From: Acidimicrobiales bacterium
GTDB taxonomy: Bacteria; Actinomycetota; Acidimicrobiia; Acidimicrobiales; SZUA-35
Direction: 5' to 3'
Assembly: GCA_020629155.1 (NCBI GenBank)
Contig: JAHDDW010000001.1
Location: 108,497-172,496 of the forward strand
DNA: 64,000 nt
The position numbers were made by a program, and so were the translations under genes. This document shows, piece by piece, positions 9,205 through 19,695 of this stretch; within the stretch, counting starts at the first letter, position 1; every line of letters begins with the position of its first letter. Below the pieces are notes generated by a model. The model worked only from the letters and a program-made list of their open reading frames with translations. It was not told where the DNA came from and ran no database searches.

Positions 9205-9606
9205 TTACGGCAGTGCGTTTACTATCTCTTCTTCAACGAGAGGCCCCAGAAAAGACTTCTGGACCTTTCCTTGAGAATCTATGATCAGTGTTGTCGGAAC
9301 GCCATCAATTTTATAGCGTTTGTGCAGAGATGGATCTGTCTCAATATCTATCTTTTGAAAGTCAACAGATTTATTTTCTATAGTCTCTAGAACTTTCCAG
9401 GCCTTCGGGCAGGTATCACAGCTAAGCGACGAAAAAAGCACAACCAAAATAGGCTTTGAGCTCTCAGCAAAATCTGCTCTATCTATCTGTGCAGGGACAC
9501 GATAGGTCGGCGCAGTTGGCGGCTCTGGGCGTCTCCTTTGCAGCAAGAAAGCAATTGCTGCCCCTAAAAGAAGCAGCCCTGCTAAAAGTAGAATTCGCAG
9601 GATCAT
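9205..9606 (-). CDS. Membrane-anchored thioredoxin-fold protein
   Basis: 133 aa with an N-terminal signal anchor (residues 3-22, LRILLLAGLLLLGAAIAFLL) followed by Arg residues, which would place the rest either outside or at the membrane face. A thioredoxin fold follows, with the redox motif CDTC (63-66) after VVLFSSLS and the cis-proline signature GVPTT (102-106), so it should be a thiol-disulfide oxidoreductase. Its start overlaps the stop of the DUF5719 gene upstream, so they form one transcription unit; a role in disulfide exchange for exported proteins is inference. Confidence 0.8.
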   Translation of the reverse strand: MILRILLLAGLLLLGAAIAFLLQRRRPEPPTAPTYRVPAQIDRADFAESSKPILVVLFSSLSCDTCPKAWKVLETIENKSVDFQKIDIETDPSLHKRYKIDGVPTTLIIDSQGKVQKSFLGPLVEEEIVNALP

Positions 9607-11390
9607 TATTGCGCAATAACTGGAATCGCAGGAATAACATCGAGCGAGCTGTCATTAACTCGCTGCACTTCAACAGTGACCTTTGCCTCAGGCGATGATA
9701 CTTGCAACGCAACCCCCGGTAAGCAACTAGGGCCACAGCCTGTTACAGGGGTATCAGGTATAGGAATTAAAAGACGTCCAGGAACAGTCATCGGAATCTC
9801 GCCATTTCGCAGTTTAGTAGGGTTCCCATTCGCTAGAACAGTTACTTCAATTGGCACTTGCTGGCCAGATGCTTCGTCATTTGTCGGAAAGCCATAAATA
9901 GCAATTACTGTTGCATTAGTCCCAGGCACCGAAACCCAAGGAACCAGCCAGTCGTTAACAGGCAACGACGAGCCTGAAGAAGTTGCTAAGCCTGAACTAG
10001 CAGACGGCTGCTCAAGACCACGTAAATCTTCAGAAAAATCTGGTTCTTCTACTTCGTCTTCCGCTGGTGCATCATCTTCGGCAGGCTCGTTATCATCTTC
10101 AGAAATAAGACGATCGGCATCGAAATTCTTTTCGGCGAATTGCCATCGTTCGGCTACAACAGGGATCTCTTTAGAGGTGACCTGAACAGAGAAATCTGTT
10201 GGCAAGTCAAATCCGAAACGTTTCATTTCGGTATCTAAATCGACTACCGTATTTTTGCCTGCTTCGATTGTTCGAAGAATAGGCACCACGCTGTTTGTGT
10301 CACGCAAGGTTGCGTCGTTGGGCCATATCTCGATCTCTATCTCAGCAGTTTCACCGATCGGCTCAAATAAAGGAGTCGTCTGATCGCCTAGGAGCTGTCG
10401 AATATTCGTAACTGGGTCAAGTAGTTCCGAGGGCTCGACAACCGCTTCGATTTCTGCATCGTCTTCAGTTGGGGAACTTGTCGCTACTAACGTCCCAGCC
10501 AAATCAGGCTCCTGATATTTCAATGAAGATCGACGCTCTACAGGCTCAGGATTATAGATAATGAGTGCATGATCGCCTTGTGAGGTGACACGCCCTGCTG
10601 TAAACATCCACGACCTTTTAGGCTCAGAAACAGCAAGCTGCAAAGAAGCACCTTTTGATCCTAAACTTTCATTTACGATCTGTAGACGCTCAGCAACTAT
10701 GCGACCTTGTTTTGATGTTATCTCTGCCGACAGAAGTTGGCTTTTTTGAGGAAGTTGCTTGAGTACAATTGAATTGCCTTTAACGGTGATCCCTCGCAAC
10801 TGCTCATCAGGGCGCAAGGTAAATGAGTCTTGCAACTCAATATCTACTGTTGCCAGCTCTGGGAAAGGATTCATTAGCGCAATATATTCTTGTGATTCAC
10901 TCGTGGTTTTGCCACCTGCGAGATACCACGTAGACGATGCCTGTGTTGCGCATGGACCATCAGCTACGCCTTGCGTTGTTGTCACAGAATGACTAACAGC
11001 GCTATTTCCATTTGTTATTTCCAAGGCAACTGCTGCATACTCAAGCCCAGGGATTTCATCTGCGACCCGAATAACCTGTGTTGCTCCAGGGGCAATAGTT
11101 TTTGTAAGCGCAATCTTTTCACCTTCTTCGCTTAGAACTCGAACATCAGCTGTTGAAGTAACATCACCAAAGTTAGTGATCATGACCCGATGATCGGCAT
11201 ACCCATTAGTTATGCTTGATCCGACAGGACAATACCATGAAGAGTTTAAAGGTATGTTGCTAGAAATCGATGGCGAAATGACACCGCTTGCTGACACCTG
11301 AGTGTCATCATCTGACGAGGTGAGATAGTCAGCCCCAAACCAAACACATAGAGCTCCGAGAACGATGATAATTGACAGCTTCTTATTCAT
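9606..11390 (-). CDS. DUF5719 family exported protein
   Basis: About 594 aa. An N-terminal signal anchor (LSIIIVLGALCVWFGADYL) precedes a long extracytoplasmic region rich in beta-strand and Ser/Thr/Val, including 'SWYCPVGSS' near the start and repeated 'VTTTQGVADGPCATQASSTWYLAGG'-like segments; these are the hallmarks of actinobacterial DUF5719 proteins encoded next to large GT2 transferases. A Glu/Asp-rich linker lies near residue 440. The ATG at 11390 is chosen because GAGG stands eight bases upstream; a GTG two codons earlier is possible. Overlap with the preceding glycosyltransferase gene indicates coupled translation. Function of the family is unknown; co-conservation suggests cell-surface glycan assembly. 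Confidence 0.7.
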   Translation of the reverse strand: MNKKLSIIIVLGALCVWFGADYLTSSDDDTQVSASGVISPSISSNIPLNSSWYCPVGSSITNGYADHRVMITNFGDVTSTADVRVLSEEGEKIALTKTIAPGATQVIRVADEIPGLEYAAVALEITNGNSAVSHSVTTTQGVADGPCATQASSTWYLAGGKTTSESQEYIALMNPFPELATVDIELQDSFTLRPDEQLRGITVKGNSIVLKQLPQKSQLLSAEITSKQGRIVAERLQIVNESLGSKGASLQLAVSEPKRSWMFTAGRVTSQGDHALIIYNPEPVERRSSLKYQEPDLAGTLVATSSPTEDDAEIEAVVEPSELLDPVTNIRQLLGDQTTPLFEPIGETAEIEIEIWPNDATLRDTNSVVPILRTIEAGKNTVVDLDTEMKRFGFDLPTDFSVQVTSKEIPVVAERWQFAEKNFDADRLISEDDNEPAEDDAPAEDEVEEPDFSEDLRGLEQPSASSGLATSSGSSLPVNDWLVPWVSVPGTNATVIAIYGFPTNDEASGQQVPIEVTVLANGNPTKLRNGEIPMTVPGRLLIPIPDTPVTGCGPSCLPGVALQVSSPEAKVTVEVQRVNDSSLDVIPAIPVIAQ

Positions 11391-14300
11391 ATTCACTACC
11401 TCGTCTACTTTGAGCGATAACCACAGCTGACGCAGCTACAAGAAACTGACCCAGTAACGCTAGGCGGCGAACATTTGACGCTGGGTAATTTACTGTCACA
11501 GCCCCTGAAGGCCCAGCTGGTATCAACGTTAGCCCTGAGAATCCTGCTTCGAGTGGTTCTTGACCGCCGTTCATCGCTAAAGCGTCATCGTAGGAAACTG
11601 AGAGCAACGACTTCTTATTTTCAGGCAAAGAAATCACCCAGCGTCCTGGCTTATTTCGTACTTCATCCACTGTCACTTCGCCTGCTAGAAGTTCTACCTG
11701 CAACTGCTCTTGTGAACTCACCGCAGAAGATGCTTCTTCTTCCAATCCTTTAAATGTAGCTCCTATGCCAGGATTAGATGCGTTCTCATAGACGATAAAG
11801 CCCTCTGGCATCGCTGGGATCTGTTCTAGATCTAACTGCTGGTCGATGAGAATTTCTGCGCCTTCGAGAGGTTTGAATTGATAGTTTCCGTCAGGCACCA
11901 GACGATTAATGATCACTACCTTATCTATTCCATATGGCGCAAGAAGTTTACCCAACCGACGTACATCATCAGCTAAAACTAATTCAACCTGATCTTTTAT
12001 TCCTCTGTTAGCTGCAAGGTTTCCTGGCAGCCATCGAGAAGAAACGTCTACTTTACTGCCCTCTGTTATGGCGAAAGAAAGATCAGTGCTAGTCTTAAAA
12101 GAATCTGCTGGGATGACGCTTTCATCACCGATCCATAGAATACGGCCAACTCCGCTTTGCTCTTTCTCGTCGTTACTATCGACTGAAAGAGTTGATAGAT
12201 ACAGGTCGTGGCCTTGGCGCGGAAGCCCCCAACGCCCATCGAAAGAGAGCACAATCCCGAAGATAAATACAGCAGCAAAACTTGCGCCAATAAGAATAGA
12301 AACGAACTGTTTAAGTCGAGAAATCGAATGCGCAAGATCATATTCGAGACTTACCAGCCCTATAGAAATAACCAAGATAAGCCCTATGAGCCCGATTGAA
12401 AGAACGGCTTCGCTGGCAGGCAAACTAAACGGCATCCATCCTTTGGCTTCGATCCAAAGAACAAACGAAAGGCCAAGGAAAAGCACCCAGCCATTTATAA
12501 CTAATTTCTCATATTTCTTTTTAGCTAGCAATAACGCAAGAATTGCTAAGCCAACAGTTACAAAGCCTATATATGCATAAGTAACCGTTGAAGTTTTAAA
12601 TTGCAAAAGATCGAGTAACGAAAGGTCCGCCAAAGCTTCTGAAGATTTTGTGCCTACAAGCCATCGCCAAGAGAACGAGCGAACAATATCGTAGCTCCAT
12701 GGTATGTGCATAACTAGCGATACGAGAACAGCAATAAATCCTGTGAACAAATAGTTTTGTGGGCTTTCTGCGTTTAGCGCCGCTGCAATAGACAGCATGA
12801 AACAGGCAAGCAGCGCAACAGGTACAACAGCTGGGGCGAATGTAGCAACCAAGGCTGTTAGAACAGCGAAACGTAGCACCCGTACAGGAAACGTTCTTGC
12901 TGTCTGGGTTTCGCTTTGGGAATCAAATCCATAAGGATTGTATGCACCAATAGCTAGTAACGATTTGAGCAGGAACGGCGAAGCAGCCCAAATCACAAGT
13001 GATTCCCACCGAGCTGCAGCCATAATCGAAACCAGGATCGGGTTACAAAGATACACTAAACCAGCAAGCGCTCGCACTCGTGGGCTGCCGAATGGTTTTA
13101 CAAGTGATGTGGCTCCCCAGAACCCAGCAATCAATGGGATAATGATTAACAGTTTTTCGAAAACACTCGGCGCCCAGAAAAATATGACACGAAAAAATCC
13201 TAAAATAGCAAAAGCGGTTGGAGCGTTTCCAGGGCCACCAGTTCCTGCGGTTCGCCAACCTCCGAACCATTCACGCAACGTTGCGCCACCATTTTCGACA
13301 AATGGGATCTCGCCGACATGGGCATAGCCAGAAAGCAGCAGCGATCGTGAGCCGACAAAAAGAAGCAGCCCGATACCGACAAGCAATAGTACGGAATCTC
13401 TTGCGTTGCTCTCTCTATCACCAGCAGAAAAAACTGAGTCTAGGCGGCGGTTCTGTCCTAAAGAAAATCTGTTATGCCAGAAATCACTAACACGAGCGAA
13501 ACCGCCCACCTGTTTTTCTTTGATTGCTTTCGCGTCAAGTGTCCGCTGTTTGCCTAGCTGTTTTCGACGTTTGTTGATAGAACTTATCTGCGAAATATTC
13601 CACGGGATAGCTGAAAGAACATCTTTTGCTTGTTTCCTTCTGCCTGTAAACAGTGAATAGAAACCTTCAAGCAACACAAGCAGAAAAGCCAGCGGCACCG
13701 TCGTAAACCGAGACTTAGACGTTGCTGATGACATCACTGTACGTAGACGGTGACGGGTCAACAGCTTACGACGGACCCGTTTGGTTAGCCGATCTTGCAT
13801 TGCCTCTTTATGCTTCGCCTTAGCCTGTGGGACGACCATGACACGAGCACCCAATGCATGTGCACGCCAACACAAATCTAGATCTTCACCCATCATTGTG
13901 ATGCCTGGGTCGAAACCACCTAACGCAGTTAGAAGGTCTGACCGAATAAGTTGTACCCCACCAGGAATATAGAAAACTTCGCGGGGGTTATCGTATTGCT
14001 CTTGATCAAACTCGCCTTTATCGACAAGGTCGACAGCTACGCCCACACGGTCAGAACTCATTCCCATTTGCAGCAAACGGCGTTCGTCATCCCAGTCAAC
14101 AAGTTTTGGGCCAACAATACCCGCGTTGCTGCGATACATTTCGGCCATCAACGCCGAAACACATCCAGGGTCTAAAGCAACATCGTCATGACAAAATAGA
14201 AGGAAAGGCGAACCCGAAACAAGCTCCATCGACTGGTTAGCTGAAACGCTCCACCCTGGTTCGCCTGCCATGCGATGCAGATATGCAGCAGGCAAGACTC

Positions 14301-14532
14301 TTGCCACACGATCAGCTACAGGCTCCTTGCTACCAGCATCGACGACAAGAACGGAGAGGTTCTCATAGTCTTGCGATCCTAATGAAAGAAGCATTTCCTC
14401 GAAGTGATCACCTGGATCGTTAGCAATAACGATGGCGACCACAGCAGGGATTTCAGGGCCTTCAGGCACTAAAAGGTCAACTGCAGGCTCAGGAACTTTA
14501 GGATTGTTTTGCGAAACATTTTGCGTAGTCAC
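11383..14532 (-). CDS. Family 2 glycosyltransferase with large C-terminal multi-pass membrane region
   Basis: 1049 aa starting at GTG. The N-terminal 280 residues are a GT-A domain: VVAIVIANDPGDHFEEMLLS, 'LSVLVVDAGSKE', the metal-binding CHDDVALDPG and 'GEDLDLCWRAHALG', resembling rhamnosyl/galactofuranosyl-type GT2 enzymes. From about residue 385 there are some 12 hydrophobic segments, then a C-terminal extracytoplasmic beta-rich region and a last helix. The same GT2-plus-membrane architecture next to DUF5719 is found in many Actinobacteria. With gmd and rmd immediately divergent from it, D-rhamnose transfer is an attractive but unproven role. The gene is probably the first of the transcription unit 14532 to 9205. 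Confidence 0.78.
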   Translation of the reverse strand: MTTQNVSQNNPKVPEPAVDLLVPEGPEIPAVVAIVIANDPGDHFEEMLLSLGSQDYENLSVLVVDAGSKEPVADRVARVLPAAYLHRMAGEPGWSVSANQSMELVSGSPFLLFCHDDVALDPGCVSALMAEMYRSNAGIVGPKLVDWDDERRLLQMGMSSDRVGVAVDLVDKGEFDQEQYDNPREVFYIPGGVQLIRSDLLTALGGFDPGITMMGEDLDLCWRAHALGARVMVVPQAKAKHKEAMQDRLTKRVRRKLLTRHRLRTVMSSATSKSRFTTVPLAFLLVLLEGFYSLFTGRRKQAKDVLSAIPWNISQISSINKRRKQLGKQRTLDAKAIKEKQVGGFARVSDFWHNRFSLGQNRRLDSVFSAGDRESNARDSVLLLVGIGLLLFVGSRSLLLSGYAHVGEIPFVENGGATLREWFGGWRTAGTGGPGNAPTAFAILGFFRVIFFWAPSVFEKLLIIIPLIAGFWGATSLVKPFGSPRVRALAGLVYLCNPILVSIMAAARWESLVIWAASPFLLKSLLAIGAYNPYGFDSQSETQTARTFPVRVLRFAVLTALVATFAPAVVPVALLACFMLSIAAALNAESPQNYLFTGFIAVLVSLVMHIPWSYDIVRSFSWRWLVGTKSSEALADLSLLDLLQFKTSTVTYAYIGFVTVGLAILALLLAKKKYEKLVINGWVLFLGLSFVLWIEAKGWMPFSLPASEAVLSIGLIGLILVISIGLVSLEYDLAHSISRLKQFVSILIGASFAAVFIFGIVLSFDGRWGLPRQGHDLYLSTLSVDSNDEKEQSGVGRILWIGDESVIPADSFKTSTDLSFAITEGSKVDVSSRWLPGNLAANRGIKDQVELVLADDVRRLGKLLAPYGIDKVVIINRLVPDGNYQFKPLEGAEILIDQQLDLEQIPAMPEGFIVYENASNPGIGATFKGLEEEASSAVSSQEQLQVELLAGEVTVDEVRNKPGRWVISLPENKKSLLSVSYDDALAMNGGQEPLEAGFSGLTLIPAGPSGAVTVNYPASNVRRLALLGQFLVAASAVVIAQSRRGSEYE

Positions 14533-14626
14533 CAGAACAAAATAATACTGCGTTATTTTGCCGTTGCGTTACTAGTTTACAAACAAGTTACTTCACGTCG
14601 CTAAATATCGGCTACGATCTGGACCC

Positions 14627-14695
14627 ATGAACAGCTATGCAAGAAGGTTTTGCTCTACTTCTATCATTCTCGATCAAACGAGGTTTTTTTCATGA
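14627..14695 (+). CDS. Possible 22-codon leader peptide before rmd
   Basis: An ATG opens a 22-codon frame (MNSYARRFCSTS...) whose TGA overlaps the rmd start codon as ATGA, the geometry of translational coupling. There is only a weak purine-rich sequence before the ATG. It could be a leader peptide or chance; listed because nothing else explains this part of the rmd leader. Confidence 0.2.
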   Translation: MNSYARRFCSTSIILDQTRFFS

Positions 14696-15585
14696 AAACC
14701 TTAGTTACAGGAGCATCTGGTTTTGTTGGCCCTTATCTGCTCTCCTTTTTAGAAGCACAAGGGCACAATGTTATTGGTCTTGGATCAGATAATGGCCCTT
14801 GCTTAACTGACGCCTCGGCCTGGGCTGACGCGATGGGCGACCATAGGCCAGAGCTTGTCTTTCACCTTGCAGGATGGAGCAACGTTGGCGCATCGTGGGA
14901 TGACCCAACCAAATGTTTTTCGATCAATGCAACAGGAACGCTAGCAGTTCTTGAAGCTTGCCGTCTCGCTTCTGTACGGCGTGTCGTAGTTGTTAGCAGC
15001 GCAGATGTGTACGGACAGCCTGAGGCAGCCGAACCGTTCCAAGAATCGATGTCATGTCATCCAGTTTCTCCGTATGGCCTTGGCAAACACGCAGCCGAGC
15101 AGACTGCAAAGTATTACTGGCAAAATTATGGATTAGAGACTGTTATAGCTCGCCCGTTTAACCATCTTGGGCCAGGACAAACCAGAAGTTTTGTTGCTGC
15201 GTCATTCGCTGAGCAACTAGCACTTCTTGAACGAAAAGGCGGCGGCGTCTTATCTCATGGCGATCTTAGCGCGCAACGAGATTTTACCGATGTTCGTGAC
15301 GTCGTGCGGGCATATCTCCTTCTCGCTCAACACGGTAAGGCTGGCGAAACGTACAATATTTGTTCAGGAAAATCCATCAGCATCGAAACGCTTCTCAAAA
15401 CTATGTTAGAAGAAGCGACAGTTACCATAGAAACCCAGCTAGACCCGAACCTTTTACGCCCGTCAAAGTGCCCAGTACGCGTAGGTTCTCCAGAGAAAAT
15501 TTTCAACGAAACAGGCTGGACAGCTGAGATACCTTTTGCTCAAACGATCGCAGACTTGCTGGCAAGCAAACGTACGCTGCTCTAG
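14692..15585 (+). CDS. rmd: GDP-4-dehydro-6-deoxy-D-mannose reductase
   Basis: Extended short-chain dehydrogenase of 297 aa that reduces GDP-4-keto-6-deoxymannose to GDP-D-rhamnose. Visible are the Rossmann motif TGASGFVG (residues 5-12), the 'VFHLAGWSNVGASWDDP' substrate loop, the catalytic Ser/Tyr/Lys set (SSADVYG, then YGLGK), and 'RPFNHLGPGQTRSFV', which is diagnostic for Rmd rather than for other epimerases. The start is taken at ATG 14692, directly before KTLVTGASG; upstream in-frame codons are not conserved. It works with gmd encoded 650 bp downstream. An alternative family member making a different 6-deoxyhexose cannot be excluded. Confidence 0.85.
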   Translation: MKTLVTGASGFVGPYLLSFLEAQGHNVIGLGSDNGPCLTDASAWADAMGDHRPELVFHLAGWSNVGASWDDPTKCFSINATGTLAVLEACRLASVRRVVVVSSADVYGQPEAAEPFQESMSCHPVSPYGLGKHAAEQTAKYYWQNYGLETVIARPFNHLGPGQTRSFVAASFAEQLALLERKGGGVLSHGDLSAQRDFTDVRDVVRAYLLLAQHGKAGETYNICSGKSISIETLLKTMLEEATVTIETQLDPNLLRPSKCPVRVGSPEKIFNETGWTAEIPFAQTIADLLASKRTLL

Positions 15586-15598
15586 CTACCCTGAGCAA

Positions 15599-16096
15599 AT
15601 GGGTTTACTAGCTAATCTAATTTTCATTAACGGTCCAATCTCAATCACTGACGAAGAAAGCTACGACGATGCTTCTGACGGCAGTGTCGAATGGTTTGAC
15701 TCTCCCAGCAATATGCTGCCAGTTTTCTGGGAGTTGCTTCTTGCTGGAGCAGACTACAGCTCGGTACAGTTTGACGTTGATTACAAACGTTATTACTTGA
15801 CTATAAGTAAACAGAAAGCTGTTGAAAATTTACATGACAGAATTGAACTGGTTTGTGCTACGAGTCCCAACTGGTTGGAAGCAATGTATCTGCTATTTGT
15901 TACTCTCATATCTTCGATTGACGCAGAAACAGTGTTTGTCCGAGGAGACCTCATCGATGAAATGTATGCAGATAACCCAACACCCAACTTCATAGGTATA
16001 AGCGACGAACAGCTAGCTGAACATTTATCTACCTATGCTGACACGCCTCATGCAGGAAACTGTATGATCGGCGACACCTGGTCGTATAAACCTTGA
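15599..16096 (+). CDS. Hypothetical protein between rmd and gmd
   Basis: 165 aa, mixed alpha/beta, acidic, with no signal peptide or membrane segment and no recognised motif. The ATG at 15599 lies 13 bp after the rmd stop, indicating co-transcription; longer readings overlap rmd. The first half contains 'ANLIFINGPISITDEE' and 'SVQFDVDYKRYYLTI', suggestive of beta strands. Not recognised as belonging to any family. Its place between two sugar-nucleotide enzymes does not by itself imply a metabolic role. Confidence 0.5.
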   Translation: MGLLANLIFINGPISITDEESYDDASDGSVEWFDSPSNMLPVFWELLLAGADYSSVQFDVDYKRYYLTISKQKAVENLHDRIELVCATSPNWLEAMYLLFVTLISSIDAETVFVRGDLIDEMYADNPTPNFIGISDEQLAEHLSTYADTPHAGNCMIGDTWSYKP

Positions 16097-16221
16097 TCTA
16101 GGGCATCGCTGGATTCTATTTACACATGCCTCTACGTCTTAAAGCGACCAGGTACGTGTCATACGGCTATCGCTGCGCAGTCTGCTGTTTTGATTTATGA
16201 TTAGGGTTCTTCTAGATCTAG

Positions 16222-17205
<984 letters not shown>

Positions 17206-17220
17206 ACTATGGTTTACTTA

Positions 17221-17247
17221 GCTTGTGTTACAAGCATAAAATTTTTT
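17221..17247 (+). terminator. Rho-independent terminator after gmd
   Basis: Stem GCTTGT/ACAAGC (17221-17226 and 17230-17235) with a GTT loop, followed after a short spacer by six T residues (17242-17247). It overlaps the 3' end of the convergent restriction endonuclease gene. Confidence 0.5.
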
Positions 17248-18286
17248 CTAACACTTTTTGTTGTTGAGCTGAAATACGACTATTTCTAGCTGCATGATCT
17301 AAACACAACTTCTTCCATTGAAGGAAACGGTTCTCCAACCAATCGATATTGGTATCATCTTTACCCCAGTAATGCAAGAGATCTTCTCCCTCGGCTTTAT
17401 CTAGATGTGTTTTGATCAATCTCAGATGATCCTGTGCATAGCCAAAGATACGAGGACATTGACTGTCGTGAATCGTTACCTGTCCTTTTGCGGAGAATAT
17501 ATCCCTGATTGAAGAACATACAACCCCATAACGTGAAATGAGATACGTGCCAAACATATGATACTTACTAGGGTGAGAGCTGAAGAGGTTAGGGAAGTAA
17601 GCTAAACCACTAGCCCTAAGCTCATTTCTAGCTCCGACAGAAAGATTCTTCCAAGAAGTCACCTCAATATTTTGAGTAAGTTCTTCCTCATCTACCCACC
17701 AAAGATCATTCCCTGCTGCAAGATTCTTTCGAAGATAATGCCTGATCGGTTTGAAAGGTTTTTCAAGTTTTCGCAACTCGTTGTATTCAACACCAATCTT
17801 CGAAAAAATAGATTCACCAACAGGTAAATCCATATCGATTAAGTACCGAGGAGAATGGGTAATGGCAACGTTGTATAGGCACTCCTCATATCGACGGCAT
17901 TTGAAACGAATTGGGTCAACGAGTTGGGCGAATAGCAGGAAGATACTCTCGACATTAGTTACTCTTTTTCCTTCAAAAATACTTCCTCCTATCGAAGTCC
18001 ATTTTCTATTCTTTGTAGTTTTTACCTCTATACCGTAAGCTTCACTTTGATTCACATACGCCACAATGTCAGGGAACCGTTGTCCTGATATAAGCTCTAC
18101 TTTGTTTTCAAAAATAGTCCCAGCTGCACATTCGCTAAGAACTACAAAGACATCTTTCTCAAGAGATACACCGTTTCTTTGCAAAAAATACGTCGTACTT
18201 CTCTTTGCCTCTATTTGCAATTGATCGACGACAGTGCCTAATAAGTCAGTGAAGGCTTCCTCGTTAGTGTTATGGATAATAATCAC
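17228..18286 (-). CDS. Predicted type II restriction endonuclease
   Basis: 352 aa. Assigned from context and from a plausible PD-(D/E)xK active site: P72-D73 in GQRFPDIVAYVNQ, and E87-V-K89 in YGIEVKTTKNRKW, spaced as in that nuclease fold and followed by a Gly/Ser-rich strand. The start ATG overlaps the stop of the upstream cytosine methyltransferase gene (ATGA), so the two are coupled, as expected for a restriction-modification pair. The coding sequence is clearly more AT-rich than neighbouring genes. No close named enzyme recognised, so the recognition site is unknown. Confidence 0.7.
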   Translation of the reverse strand: MIIIHNTNEEAFTDLLGTVVDQLQIEAKRSTTYFLQRNGVSLEKDVFVVLSECAAGTIFENKVELISGQRFPDIVAYVNQSEAYGIEVKTTKNRKWTSIGGSIFEGKRVTNVESIFLLFAQLVDPIRFKCRRYEECLYNVAITHSPRYLIDMDLPVGESIFSKIGVEYNELRKLEKPFKPIRHYLRKNLAAGNDLWWVDEEELTQNIEVTSWKNLSVGARNELRASGLAYFPNLFSSHPSKYHMFGTYLISRYGVVCSSIRDIFSAKGQVTIHDSQCPRIFGYAQDHLRLIKTHLDKAEGEDLLHYWGKDDTNIDWLENRFLQWKKLCLDHAARNSRISAQQQKVLEKILCL

Positions 18287-19548
18287 AGATCAAAAATCCT
18301 AGGCCAGATATCTTCAAGACGTCGGGCAATATGGTAAGCAAAAAGTGGTGGAACGGCATTACCTATGACCTTATAGCCACCAGAAGCAGACAAGCTATAC
18401 GGAGACGTACTTCTTGATCTCACAAACTCATAGGAGTCTGGAAAAGTTTGGATCCTTGCGCACTCCCGTACTGTTAATCGACGCTCTTGAAGACCTGAAT
18501 CTAATTCTTTTGTAAGAACTCCACCATTCTCTTTTGACAATCGCCGAAATTCAATATTACCATGGTGCTCCGCCCTAATAGTAGGGCTCACATTATCGAG
18601 CTTAATTTCTACATTTCCTTGAACTTTTCCGTAGTATTTGGCTTTAGAATAACTCATTTGAGATAGATCAATTGTTTCATCATCAGGTTCTGATAAATCT
18701 TTAAATACCGATCCTAGCGTAACAATCGGCTGCAGAGGCGCTTCCAAAACCGTTGCCCCTGATAGACCATGTGTCTGAGGCGGGTAGGGGTTTATCTCTT
18801 CTGGAAAATGGCCAGATTGGATTTTCTCTATAATTTCTTTTTTGAGAAATCGTTTACTCAGGCCTATAAATATAACTCGCTCTCTGTTTTGAGGAACTCC
18901 GAAGTGTTTTACGTTAAGCACTCTGGCTGGCAAAACAACATATCCTTGGTCGATATCTCTAAAATCACTCTCAATAATTTCTTTGACATTAGAAAGCGAG
19001 ACTAATCCTTTAACATTCTCTGCAACAAATACTTTCGGTTGCGTAATTTCTATCACTTCTTTCATCCAATAATAAAGCCGTCCACGATTCTCATCATCTA
19101 AATTTTGATCAGAACTTTCTTCATACGTCTTTCCATGATGCCCTTTCCGAGAGTTAAACCCTTTTCTATCCCCCGCTAGGCTAAAATCCTGGCAAGGAAA
19201 TCCCCCTATGACAACATCAACACTCCCAGGAAACACCGACTCTCCAGCCTTGTGTTTTTTAACAAGGTCAACGATACTTTCGTTAGAAAAAACCTCAGGG
19301 TCTAGGCCTCTTCGACTGAAGTAAGGAATCCACGCTGACTTAGCGTAAGAAAGAATATCGTTAGCAAAAACTAGCTCAAAATTTGTTCTATGAAGATTAA
19401 CCCTACCGTTCTGTTCACTTTCTATCCAGTGAGGTGTCAACTTCTTGTTTATGCATTCTTTTAGAACCTCGAAGTTGCCTTCGAACCCGAGATCCATCCC
19501 ACCGCATCCCGAGAAAAGTGAAAGAAGTCTTTTATTTCTTTTCTCCAT
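18283..19548 (-). CDS. DNA (cytosine-5-)-methyltransferase
   Basis: 421 aa with the ordered motifs of 5-methylcytosine methyltransferases: I LSLFSGCGGMDLGF (9-22), IV GGFPCQDFSLAG with catalytic Cys119, VI VAENVKG (about 175), VIII PQNRERVIFIG (about 219), IX 'TVRECARIQTFPDSY' and X 'IGNAVPPLFAYHIA'. The target-recognition region lies between VIII and IX (about 235-365). It protects host DNA from the nuclease encoded directly downstream with a four-base overlap. AT-rich composition and position between housekeeping genes point to acquisition by transfer. Specificity cannot be read from the sequence. Confidence 0.93.
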   Translation of the reverse strand: MEKRNKRLLSLFSGCGGMDLGFEGNFEVLKECINKKLTPHWIESEQNGRVNLHRTNFELVFANDILSYAKSAWIPYFSRRGLDPEVFSNESIVDLVKKHKAGESVFPGSVDVVIGGFPCQDFSLAGDRKGFNSRKGHHGKTYEESSDQNLDDENRGRLYYWMKEVIEITQPKVFVAENVKGLVSLSNVKEIIESDFRDIDQGYVVLPARVLNVKHFGVPQNRERVIFIGLSKRFLKKEIIEKIQSGHFPEEINPYPPQTHGLSGATVLEAPLQPIVTLGSVFKDLSEPDDETIDLSQMSYSKAKYYGKVQGNVEIKLDNVSPTIRAEHHGNIEFRRLSKENGGVLTKELDSGLQERRLTVRECARIQTFPDSYEFVRSRSTSPYSLSASGGYKVIGNAVPPLFAYHIARRLEDIWPRIFDL

Positions 19549-19695
19549 CGTAAATATATTCTTTCTTTCAATGCCAAAGAAATACTAGATTATCAAAGCC
19601 AATCTAGTATTTGGTTATCACCTACATACTAATCGTTTCAGAACAAATTTATGCCTAAACTAAGACCTGTAACGAAGTGATCTACGGAGGTTCTT

